64,000 nucleotides of DNA from Whitmania pigra (lineage: Eukaryota; Annelida; Clitellata; Hirudinida; Haemopidae), in contig JAJTWR010000338.1 of assembly GCA_021613335.1 (NCBI GenBank), positions 760,001-824,000 on the forward strand. The letters run 5' to 3'. The position numbers and the translations under genes were made by a program. Below, one piece after another: positions 1-11,975 of this stretch (positions are counted from its first letter, which is position 1; each line of letters opens with the position of its first letter). The notes below the pieces were generated by a model. It searched no databases, had not been told where the DNA came from, and was given only the letters and a program-made list of their open reading frames with translations.

Positions 1-33
1 ATTCATCACGCTGACATTTTAAACTCTCATAAC

Positions 34-34
<1 letters not shown>

Positions 35-108
<74 letters not shown>
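35..108. repeat. (CAT)n trinucleotide microsatellite
   Basis: Uninterrupted CAT/ATG repeat of about 24 units at the left edge. A second short (TTA)n run lies at about 250-284. Neither is in a gene I can support. Confidence 0.95.
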
Positions 109-247
109 CCATCCTCATCATTATTACTGTGAATATTAATTATTACCAATATTCTAATATTAACTAATATATAGCAATAATTATTTAGCAATTAATAATA
201 TTTTTCTATATCATTCATGATATTTTTAGAACATTACATTTATATAA

Positions 248-285
<38 letters not shown>

Positions 286-3200
286 CCGTTGAGAGTCCAA
301 AGACTGCAGAAATAAAAATGAGAGAAAACAAACCCATCCTTTTCACAACTCATCGTCCATTATTCTCAATGAGGTGATGACTTCGTGGCTCATTATGACG
401 ATTTTGATAATGATGATGACGATGATGGCGATAATGACGATGATGACAATTATTATTGATTTATGAATTATTTGATTATAGTCCGTTGCATAACTGAGAT
501 GACTTGGACTAATCATCATAATCTCATAATATATTTACTTATTACTATTAATTATTATTATATATTAATATATATATAAGATATATACCTTCACGCATCA
601 CTTCAACAACACCCAAAGCGAGATGTAAGCGAGCAAACGTTCAGTGCAAATGACGAAGGTTCGTCCCTCCACATGTTTAATTTGAAATTATATCATGGAT
701 CGTATTCATGATATTATGAATTATAAGTATCTCTGTAGTCATCAGTAATATTGACAGTGGTAATAAGATCTATTTTTTTCTAAGTCTATTGATGGCATCA
801 AAGGAATTTGAGTGAAATGATAAGATGCTTGTTCTAACCTCATTGCTAAAATTCTTGCCAACCCTAAAAGTCAGACCCAAAAATCAGTATAAATAAAAGT
901 CAAAATAGCATGTAACAAATCAAATTAGCAGGAGATTTATTTAAATTTTTAAAAAAACATCTCCCGTCTGGAGTTTCAAAATCTTTAAATAACATCGGCA
1001 TTTTTAAAACTTATTTTGGCAATCATGCTTGAAAAATTGAAGTTGTCGATGGCCAAGACAGGGTGATTCATGGCGTTAATTTTTGAACCAACATTCTCGT
1101 CTCGACATGATTCAAAGCGAGCCAGAATGGGGTGTTAATGAGAATAAACAGACTTACGATGAGAAAACAAAGAAGCAAACAAATACAGAAACACACAGAC
1201 ACGGAGACAACCACAAACAGATATTAACTGTCGGTTATTTAGAAACATTGAATAAAGTAATTAACCTTATCGGCGAAGATTAATCAAACACACCCGCTTA
1301 TCACGATCAGCGGCACTAATTGATCTCCGGGCATCCGAGTACTCGATGCTCAAGAATCATAGTTTTAAGCAGAGAAACAATTAGCAGAAGCGATTAATGT
1401 CGAAGTGACACATCAATTCGACGATCACTACACGCGTCAGATTGCATAGATAATGAGTAGCAGGAAAAAATCTTATTAGTTGAGAAAGAGCAAACTTTTT
1501 CGATTAACTAAATGAAATCGTGAAAACAAACCAGCGAACCTTATCTCATGGAAACGGTTGAAGTCAGATTTCACTTTTAAACTTTCAAAGCCAAACTGAC
1601 TGCAAACTCACAGACCCGCTATACGATGCGCCAGAACCCCGGAGCTTTTATGTAGACCGGCGGAGTCGATGCATGGGTGCATCCGTTCGTCTGCGGTATT
1701 TAGAGAACAACTCTAGAAGTTATATTTTGAGCGCGATTAAATTTAGCTCGGTTTTAAAAATTGCTATTTTTGCTCTCAATTCATCGAGAATAAGAAAGCA
1801 CGAAAGAGTAATTTGTCTATTTCGCAATCAGCGCCGAATTATCCGTATCGAGTTAAGGATATCGATAAATCTAATTATTAGGCTTTGCGATTAAAAACAA
1901 ACGCAATTAATTGAACGTTGCCTTAATTCTGACCTAAAGTGAAAAATACCTCCCAAGTATCATAATTAAAATAATCAGACGCTTTTTTGGTTCTACGATT
2001 TACTATATTTTATTACCGACTTTAATTTTAATAACTATCCCTAGCACTTGGACGTTGTTAGTTCACTTTCTGACAATTCATGATGTAGCGTTTAATTCAT
2101 TAACAGCTTTTTCAATCCATTCAGTCCTAACTAAGGTCGCGAGGACAACCACTCATTGTTTCGATTCTCTTTTATCTTCATTCGACTCTTTTTCCCCGAA
2201 AGACTTTTCTGTTAATGAGATGTCCAACATTTGGAAATCTCCATAACATTCCATCTCTTTCCACTGAATTTCTGAATATCACTGACTTTCTGTTATCCAC
2301 ATATTTTCAAAATATTTCTTGGAAGAAAAAAAAGAGATGAAAAATATCTCCTAAAATGTTCATTTCGAACTCTTTAATGGGTGCGTTTCAAATACCATCA
2401 TTATCTCCAGATTGTTATCCGTAGGTTGCTTTTCAAATGTTAAATATTTTCCACTCAAAAACTCTGCGTTTTCACAAGTGCGTTGTAGTCTTGTTGAATC
2501 ACATTTTAATGAGAAATATCAATCAATTAATATTTACTATAATTAAGGATTTGTGGATCTATCTAATCGAGGCTCGGCTCAAATAAATAAACAAATCCGA
2601 AAGTCTGAAGATAAAGATTATTAATTTAGAAATAACTTAATATTTTCATCAAGTTAATTAATTCCGTAAAATGTTCCCAAAAGAGAGCACCCAGAAAATG
2701 TTTAGATATCCTAACTTAATAAATAAAGAGTCATCACAGACAAACAAGATATCCTCGCTCTGTTAAGACAAATTACACCAAAGGAGCCAATAATCAGCTG
2801 AGAGCAAATATTTTATTACGTTCCTCCACAGAGTTGACGAATCTCCGAGATAAACCTGCCGCTCGTAAAACATTCGTCCGTCGAGGTGCTGAACGAAAAC
2901 TTTTACAACTTTCAATTTCAGTGCTTTTGCAGCGTGACTTAGAATCGCTATGAAGCCGTTTAATCTATTAAAATGGGCGGCCACATGCAAATATTGGTGG
3001 TAAATATTACAGTACCTATACAGTGCCCAAGCGTTCCCACGTAAAGCACAATTAGAGAGAGACATAATTGTGAGAGCTACGACATCGACAACAACAACCA
3101 GTAGAACATCTAGGCGTACCTTTCTCTTCAATACTCGCTTGTAGATAAGTCTGGTTCAGAGAAATAAACTTCAGTACGTTATGAATCCGAATGACGGAAG

Positions 3201-3450
3201 TAAAACATGGTGGTGATTCTAAGTTGACAACTAAATTTCCTCGATTTGGTAAATAACTTTTCAAAATAAAAAACGTCCGATCAAACCATGAAAACAAAAT
3301 GTAAATAATTCAAAATAAATATCCCTCGGGCATTGCCTTGCCAAATCCTGTTTAGAAAATAATGTTGCTGTGTTTAAACATTTTAACGAACGAGTTCAAT
3401 AAACGACGGTGAATTAGCGGGGGAAACATGTGGCCCAATTGGCCTACGAC
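109..3450. other. AT-rich DNA, no gene recognised
   Basis: The open frames here are short, mutually overlapping and show no family motif or splice-linked partner. There is a (TTA)n run near 250-284 and GAT-rich sequence near 410-450. I see no RNA gene or transposon ends. Confidence 0.5.
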
Positions 3451-3478
3451 GTGTTCTCGATGGTCAGCTTTATCGAAG

Positions 3479-3518
3479 CACGTGACGTCGCACGCATATT
3501 CATGAGCTTCATGAATAT
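3479..3518. promoter_or_regulatory. E-box/CRE-like cluster and palindrome
   Basis: CACGTGACGTC at 3479-3489 overlaps an E-box (CACGTG) with a CRE-like TGACGTC. Seven bases on, two perfect 10-bp inverted arms (ATATTCATGA / TCATGAATAT) are separated by GCT at 3496-3518. This looks like a regulatory site, but no promoter-proximal gene could be assigned. It lies about 200 bp downstream of the minus-strand RNF114-like stop codon. Confidence 0.25.
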
Positions 3519-3725
3519 TGATGAAGTGAGGACATTTCGAACAAAAATACCGTCAAAAGATAACTCATTTGCAGTGGAGTGTACTCGGCCATCAAACCAG
3601 TGATGGTAGGTGAATAATATTAATTAATATTATTAATACATTATTAATGGTGACAACAAAATGCGACGAGTAGTAATGGTGCCTGCGCATCGCAAGCAGG
3701 TCTCATTCCACCTCGGAACTCCATT

Positions 3726-5683
3726 TCACTTCTCCTTCATGGATGCCTCGATGGCAGCAGCCATCATGGCATCGTCATCCTGTTGGAAATCCTTGGAAAA
3801 AGAAAAAGTAAATCTAAATTTGTAAACCACTTCAACAAATAATGCCACTCTTCAATTGCTATTGTAAAAATATCACGATTGTTGTAATGATATAATTATT
3901 TAATATGACATTATTATTAATCAATTAACACAAAAAATCTAGACCGGGGCAAAGGTGAACGATGCAACCAATGTCAAGGTCAAACCACGTATGTGTCATA
4001 TTCAACGTCAAGGACAAACCACGTATGTGTCATATTCAAAGCGATGCCTGGTGTTGAGGTGTTGAACGAAGTTGCTGCTTCGATAGTTTGGGTCTCCCCA
4101 GGGCATGGAGGAGCATATGGGACACACCTGGTCGATATTTCAATAAAATTATTGAAATTGCATTTCAGAGTTGTTCTTGAGCTGACTTTAATACATCATC
4201 ATTTACATTGTATCGAAGCTCTATCAGCACCATGAATTAATTATGATTATGAAGAATTATAATGTCTGACATCATTATCATCATAACTATTGCACCTAAT
4301 GATGTTAATGAATTAATGATTATGAAGAATTATAATGTCTGACATTATTATCATCATAACTATTGCACCTAATGATGTTAATGACTTGACCAATGAGCTC
4401 AACCTTCCCCCTTTTTATGTGAAACTCATATAAAAACCACGCTACGACTATCAATAGTATGCTTCACCATCCATCATTAAACAAAGATGATAAAAATCAG
4501 TGGACATCTTTCGAATCAATCTGGTTTTCAATCGACGAACAGCGATAACGACAATCGACCGAGCAGACGTGCGTCCTAACATCGTCATGAATATTGATGA
4601 ATCAACAGACTAACAACTTGACTCCTTTCATTGTAGTGGGTCTGGTTGCAGTGTTTCACAAGAGCATCCTGATCAAGATGTTCCAAAGGGCAGTACGGAC
4701 ATTTAAAGGTGAACCTGTTGGGAACCTGGCTGAAAGATCGTCAAACATTTCAATTCTTCTTATTTTGAGGTTGATCGGCCTGCCGACATCAATCGTCAGT
4801 CGCTTAGGTCTCAATCATCGGTAGGCTTTCTAACCTGTTCGGCGTTCCGTGGTTGAGCGATTTTGCACACTCCATCTGCTTGAGCTGCAAATCCCTGCAT
4901 TTGCTTTCATGGTATTTTATGCCTTCGAGGGGAAACTGAGCAAAAAACAAAAGTTAACATACATGAAAGATGTCATCCTTCGGCATGCAGAAAACCTAGT
5001 AAATTAGTAATAAAATAAAATATAATAGTAGTAAATATCTTAATATCATGGCAGTGAACAAAAGATGTACAATTGATTATCACTAATAAATGACCTGAAG
5101 TTATGGTCCCAGAAGTTCCAATGTTTTGTTTGCCAGAATTAAATTCTAAAACTCACTTTCCTTTGGCATCCTTGACAGAGCGACGAATGGCTCTTAATAA
5201 AGGTTTCAATCTCCACAGCTCTCACCAGGGAGTTTAAGTTAAAAGGCAGACGACACACTGGGCAACTGTGTCCGCTTTGAAACTGAGTGCATCGTGTCAC
5301 ACACCTAAAACAAAACCTACAAGACAAAAACTTGAAAGAGTTTACAGGGGACAGAATAAACTGTTGATCATCCTCTGGAGCCAATGACCAAAGCATTCAA
5401 CCAACCAATAATTCTCCTCACTCTTTAATAATACAACATTTCATTCTTGGTTAATACCTCTAAATCACTTTTCGTACTTATCAACTTAGGAAGTCCTAGG
5501 GTAAATGTCCACAAGCTAAGAATAATTTGTATGAAACAGCGACGAATTTATAAAATAGAATTGGTTCGACTCATTCACTTACACGTGACCATTGCCACAG
5601 TTTATGCTGACAGGATTCTCGAATATGTCAAAGCAGACCGGACAAACGTAGGGCGTCAGGTCTCCCACGAGCACGGCATCCAT
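3726..5683 (-). CDS. RING/UIM E3 ubiquitin ligase, RNF114/125/138/166 group
   Basis: Six exons on the minus strand: 5583-5683, 5157-5304, 4835-4935, 4618-4714, 4020-4127 and 3726-3791. They join in phase to 206 codons plus stop, against about 230 residues in vertebrate relatives. The order is an N-terminal RING (CPVC near residue 14 to CPVC near residue 48), a C2HC zinc knuckle (CQGC..H..C), a C2H2-type finger (CPYC..H..H) and the family signature [18 protein letters not shown]-terminal ubiquitin-interacting motif ([14 protein letters not shown]) ends the protein. Family members act as RING E3 ligases that bind ubiquitin through the UIM. The RING spacing around GHVCVTRC is off by one from the usual H-x2-C-x2-C, so either the fold tolerates it or the first junction differs. 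The start codon is the first ATG ahead of the RING. Which paralogue it matches is not resolved. Confidence 0.85.
3972..4039. repeat. 34-bp tandem duplication over a splice donor
   Basis: Two 34-bp units (3972-4005 and 4006-4039) differ at two positions. The right-hand unit holds the 3' end of the fifth RNF114-like exon (codons for YDTYV) and its donor. The left-hand unit repeats the same exon end and donor inside the intron. Confidence 0.85.
4232..4382. repeat. 75-76-bp tandem duplication in intron
   Basis: Two near-identical units, 4232-4307 and 4308-4382, both contain GAAGATT-like and CATCATAACTATTGCACC stretches. They lie in the intron between the fourth and fifth exons of the RNF114-like gene, with no coding consequence visible. 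Confidence 0.85.
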
Positions 5684-6258
5684 TCTTTTGTATTTCCGAA
5701 CTTATAATTTAAACATGTTTTGTTGCTCTTTTGATATCCTAACAGCAAAAGTACACCACTGCTAAACGCCAAAAATAATTTAAGTCCTCTAACAGGTCAG
5801 CCGAAAGCGCCAAAAAAGCCCAGACTGTTTCGTTATCCGGCACTATAACAAGGGATGCTTAAAAGTGAACCTTAATTTAGCATTGTCGTTTTCTATCAAT
5901 TTAGCCATGACCTGCAGAACGTCTAAACAAATTTTTAATCTTAAAAGTCAAAACAAAAACGAAATGTTATAGGGGAACTGCGACGCCCAAATCTACGCAA
6001 CGAACTGGAACAAAATTAACCGATTGAACAACTCAACGAACCGGTCTTTTAACCATCTTTACTTTTGATTATCCCAGTTAATAAAAAATAAAACAAATTC
6101 AATTTCTGTTTTTTCTTGAAAGCATTCTTCGGTTCGCGATCCCTCTCGGTTGCGGAAGAATTTCACTGAGTTTGGCGCGTTTTCGAGCTGGAGCAGACAT
6201 CTGTCAAGAGTAATTCATTCTATATCCATAATTTCGGCATATTGCGCTATTAATTCTG

Positions 6259-6264
6259 TTTATT
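6259..6264 (-). terminator. Candidate poly(A) signal for FANCI
   Basis: AATAAA on the minus strand about 100 bases downstream of the predicted FANCI stop codon. It is the first canonical signal I see after the stop. Confidence 0.4.
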
Positions 6265-6361
6265 TTTGTATAAATAATACTGTTTTGATGCAATAAAAAT
6301 TGAAATTCGTTAAAATATGGCCAAAGACATTAACTCAGGCACGTCAGTGATTATTAATTAA

Positions 6362-9300
6362 TTAATTAGTTAGGCATATCAAGATTACCTCGCAATCTTC
6401 AACGTCACCACGACCAACATCGCTACTGCCGTCATCGACTTCGTCTTCGTCGTCGCTTTTCACCATGGATGCAATCTCCTCCTCAACATCTCCGTCATCA
6501 TCGTTGTCGTTGGCAGTAGTCACGCTATTAGTCCCGGAGCGTCTACTAACATCATCATCACCGTCGCTTCCATAGTCTGAGTCATTCCCTGGGTTTTCCA
6601 ATATCCCCTGGAGGGCGGCGTTGTTGATGCGGAAGTCACGTGACGTGCTGACTTTGAAATGAAGCATCAGGTTCACCTGAAAAGCAGCATTCATAGCATT
6701 CAATTTACTAACGTAATCAGAAATTTGTCTCGTCATGTTTTAGTGAAAATAACAATCAAAATTACTTTTTATGAAAACTTAGAAAATCTAATTTCTAATC
6801 TGATTTCATTAAAAACGTTAACCTTTCACTTGGAGCCCAAAATTTAAATTCAGAGACGTAACAAGAGAAACAAAATTAGGGTTACCACCTTTGATTTCTT
6901 GGAGAGTTGGATGAGCAGTCGCTCATATTGCTCCAGACTCAGAATCAGAGATGGGACGAGCTTTGTCTCTTTCATCCTTTTAACCTAATAAAAAATGTTA
7001 TTATTATTATTTTTGTTATTGATGTGTCAATCTATCACCTCGAGCAACAAAGGCAAAGCGAAGCATAAGAAATGTACTGCTTAAAAAGCACCTTTTCAAC
7101 TGTGGCATTCTTCTTCTTCTTGTTTTTATGTTTTTCGTTTTCAGCCTGCAACTTCTCACTTTCCACTTTCTAGTAAAAATAACACAATCGTGATTTATTA
7201 AGTAAAACAATGCAATCATGATTTATTAAGTAAAAGACTATAATAATGATTTAATGAATAAAATGATGCAATCATGATTTATTAAGTAAAAGATTACAAT
7301 AATGCTTTATTGAGTAAAACAATGCAATCATGATTTATTAAGTAAAAGACTATAATAACGATTTATTGAAGATAACAATACAATAATGATTTATTGAAGA
7401 TAACAACAAAGTAACGATTTATTAAACGAATACAATGTGTTGAAGAATTCAAGAATAATAATTTAACAATTTATTTAAAAGTGCAGTGTAAAAGTGTAAA
7501 TATTGATACTATCACTACAGTCAACTTAGTGTTGTCTAAGCGTGTTGTTCAGTTTCAAGCCATCTTACACAATCCAGTTTGATTTCTATTAAGTAACACT
7601 CAAAAAATAATTGATGAAAATAGTCGATACATACAATATTAATTATATTAATTTAAAAATAATATTAACAAACCTCGACGTGAGTGATCATGGGGTAGAT
7701 GAAGTTTGTGAGTTGTGTGGCCGAGTGCTTGATGAGCCTCTCATAAGGACCCTGGACGCTGATGTCATTCCTCTTGCCTTTGTAGCTGTAGTTCCTGATG
7801 TACTGCAATGATAATGATAGTGATGTAGCAGTGATAACAATAAATAAGTATTTTTATAAGAATTTTTAAATGGATAAGTGTAAAAAAAAAAACTAAACTC
7901 CTAGTTTACAGTAAAACAGCTTCATACTCAAGAACACGTAACTTTGCAATAAGACAGACAGAGCTGATGCCAACCAGTTTAACAAGGGACGTAAGAAGCA
8001 GATAAAACTTGTTGAGGATTTTGAACGTCAGTTCAACGGTTGGTCCAAAAGGAATGGAGGTTTGAACCAATTCGTGGAGGATGTCCGTCATCGACGACAA
8101 CCTGACGATGAGGTTTTTGCACCGGTCTCTGATTGGCTGGTCACTGCTGTGCCCTCCCTTTGCTTTTCCACGTGGAGAGACTTCCTCTTCCCCAGATTTG
8201 GTCAGAAGTGATAAATTTGAAAAAGAATCGCAAATCAATTGGTTCTTTGTTCTTTCTATCCACCAATCGGAATCTTCGATTTCCAATTCAAGATGAGAGA
8301 GCACCGACTGGATGATCACAACGCTGGACCTATGATTGACAGTTGGCAGGCTGCTGGATTTATCAAGCTCCACCTCCTTCCATAAAATAATGTTAGTAGA
8401 TATGAGATGGCATTAGCATTCGATAATTTGTTAATAGCTGGTTAGTATTAATGGTTGCAAAGCAGTCAGGTTAAGACATCGAGTAATAATAATGCTACCT
8501 GATTGATATCACCCAAGCACATGTGAATGTCCTTGCACACCTCCTTCATGAAGGTCAAGTTCAACTCGGTCCTTCTCAGTAGTGAAAGCAGTTGCTTCAA
8601 CATGAGCTTCAGGAGTTCAGAATCTTCTGCAGGATAGCAAAAATAAAAAATACATAATGTGTTATTAATAATAATAATAAATGTAATTTAACAAATTATT
8701 CTTTGATTTTTCTAACTGATTCTACTTCAAGAAGTATGACTGACCAATGAAATGATGCAATGAGAACAATCTCAAACCAACCAATTACGTGCTCCTTGAA
8801 TAATCTCGTCAACCAATCGCAGCACTCCGACAGGACGGTCTCATGCTGACAATGGCCGATCATAACGACGAGACACTGCATGGTTGTGAGGCAGTCTTTG
8901 TTGTTGTGCAACTCTCCGTCGGACGTCAGAAGAGTGAAGAATATCCTCTGAAATTAAATCAGAAACCTACCAGTCGATCCTGAGATTTCCAAGGTTAAAC
9001 AAAAAAAAATCGATCGTTCGTGACGAAAACCTCAAATTACAACCTGAAATATTTTTATGTAAAGCACCGGACCCTCCGTTGGATCTTTTTCAATGATTTT
9101 CTTGTTGCTCTTGTTCATGACATCTGGAGTCGAAATCAAGAAGTCGAAGCAAGAAATAAATTTAAGAGTTAAAACTTCAAATAAAAATCATCACGTGAAT
9201 AACGTCACAAAATTTTCAACCTTTCAAAGGGTACTAACCAAGGTGAATGAGAAATTCTGTCATCTTGTTGGGCCACCTTTTCGAGAAGAGCAACAGTATT

Positions 9301-11900
9301 TGGTGAAAGAACTTGAGACAATGGGAATTGAATGCCTTTGTTGTGTTTGGAATGTTCTTGTTGGCATTATTCGTTGCCGTAGCAGGAATGGTGATGTCGT
9401 TACTCTGCGGTTTTATGACCGCCTTGATGTACTTCTTTAGCAATAGTCTGAACAAAGGGAGAATAATAATAATAATGATGATAATAATAACCATTATGAC
9501 ACTGAATGAGAAAAAGATTTATCTGTTGAACTGATAGGACAGACATATCAGCACAATTCAGAATAAATGGCAAATGTCCACCATTACAGTCGTTATCATT
9601 ATTATCATGCAAGCATTTCACATACATAAATGTAAACTACCTCCCAAGGTCGCAGAGGTCAGAGGTTATAAGGTCAGGCTGACCAACTGCATAACTGCAA
9701 AACCTGAACTGAAAGTCGTCGGTCGACAAGTTGGAGGCAGAAAATTGTTGGAGCGACGTTGTTGCAGAGTTGAAAAAGTAGTTGCAGAAGGTGATCTTGG
9801 AGAGAATAAGGTTCGAAATGTTTTCATTCCCTCTGAAACATTAGTCACCGAATCGATAAAAGATCAGGAAGCAAAAAGAAAGGTTTGAAAAACGAATGCT
9901 CGAACTCACTCGAACATCGCCCTCGCGACCTTGACGATGAAATCAAGAGAGAAATGATGACCGAAGATGCACGGGGAGGACTTTTGAATCTCAGAGGATG
10001 CATTGGGCTTCTTTGCTTTCGTTTTCTTGTTGGGTTCGACTTGCCTAGTGGCATCGACGATCCTGTTGAGTCCGTCGAACAAGTTCAGCATCTTTTCAAC
10101 ACTCTCTTGACTGCAAACAACTTTGATTGTCAACTTCAACAAATGGAATTGCAACACTCCTGTCTCAGCTAGTTGTTAATTAACACAAAATATTAATGCA
10201 TGCATATTGTAATGGAGTCAACAAGGCATTTTCAACCAGGGGGAAAAAGTCTCATCTGCCAAGAAATAGCATCTTTGCTTGTAATAATGTTATTAAAAAC
10301 AACGTAATGGTTGCATTATAGTCAGACAAGCATACGTAGAGAGAGTAGTCACTCGAGACGATGTTGTTGAATAAAGAACACAAGTGTTGACGCAACATAA
10401 ACTCTAAACTCACTCGACATCTTCGTGAACGACCGTCCTCTGCAAGAAAACCTCGTAAACCTCAACGGTGAGTTGTGCCAGTGATACATTCCTACTACCT
10501 GCTACCGTGTTCACGTCGAAGCCTAGTTCTTTGTCCTAGGAAATTAATGTAAAATAATAACATTAACATAATTTAATTAGCCACAATATATGATAATATA
10601 AATAGCGTTAAAAAACATTCATTAGGCCATAAATAAATTATAAAAATGTCATTATCATAACCAGCTCGAAATCCTCGGCATCTGATTGGGCGAGCCTGGT
10701 GACCGTCGATGCGAGGATGGCGTCTGCTCTAGTGAGGAATGCTTCCTCATCGTCGTCCCTGGAACTCTTGTTCTTCAAGTGGAACAAGCAGCAGATGAGG
10801 CTCTTAATTAGGTCTGACTGGAAGATAAGAAAATAAAATATTTTTAATGAAATAATTTGTTAGATGTAATTAATTAGGTAACCAAGTTTAAAACAATTGA
10901 TTAGGAGTAATTAATTAAGTAATAAAATTGCTAATAATTCTAACTATAGGCTCAGTAGGCTTCCAGGTGTCAGAATTCAGTGAAATGCAGTCGAATATTT
11001 TTAGTGGAGGAAGGCTGGCCTCGTTGGGGTCAAAATAGTTCTTCAACTAAAAGTGAATTTAAATGAATTCATTAACAAGTTCATGTAACATAAAAATGAA
11101 AACTCACTTGATTCAAGAGGAGATCTGCTATTGGTCCGAGCAGGACAGGATTGCAGGCTGCTACATCGCAAAGACCCTTGATTATCAATAGAAACAAGAT
11201 GAGGAAAAAGAGAAGTAATTATGATGATCTTGTGGATGACGACGATCTTATTAATGATGATGATGGCAACTTACATAATAAAGAAGAACTCTGACTTCAT
11301 GTTGCTGATCAAAGCACCTTCTGAGGCTGTTGATGACCTCAAGACAGAGGCTCTTGTTGTCACTGCTGCTGAGCTTGTTGTTCCTGTGGACATCTGCTGC
11401 GACCTGTGGCGGTGGTGGTGATGATGATAATTATGTTACAGTGATGATGATGATCATAATGATGTTTTAGTGACGATGATAATGATCTTGTTATAGTAAT
11501 GATTAGGAGAGGTATAATTTATAGTAACATTAGCAATTTACTAATTTATTTTCAGAAACAACAACATTTTGAATTTTGACCAAAATAACATTTGTCACAG
11601 AATAGATAACCACAACATGTTCCCATATCATCATCATGACAAACCATCACAGTCATCATCATCATCATCGTCGTCATCAACAAAAGCAACATCATCACTT
11701 CGAACCTGAGAAGAAGATCCCTGTGATTGGCTGCTTGAGAATCCAGTGAGCACTTTGAAGTTCTTCAGCAGAAGCAGGAATCCACTCACTGCCATCTTCC
11801 TCATTTCTATCTTCCTAATGTGGTAAATTTAATTGTTATTATTCAATCTTTACATTATGTAACAATAACATCAACAAAGACAATAATAATAATAATGATG

Positions 11901-11975
<75 letters not shown>

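Noticed and set aside
6362..6736. Acidic repeat frame considered as a separate small gene
   Set aside because: It begins with the conserved FANCI block VNLML..STSRDF and joins the upstream FANCI exon in phase.
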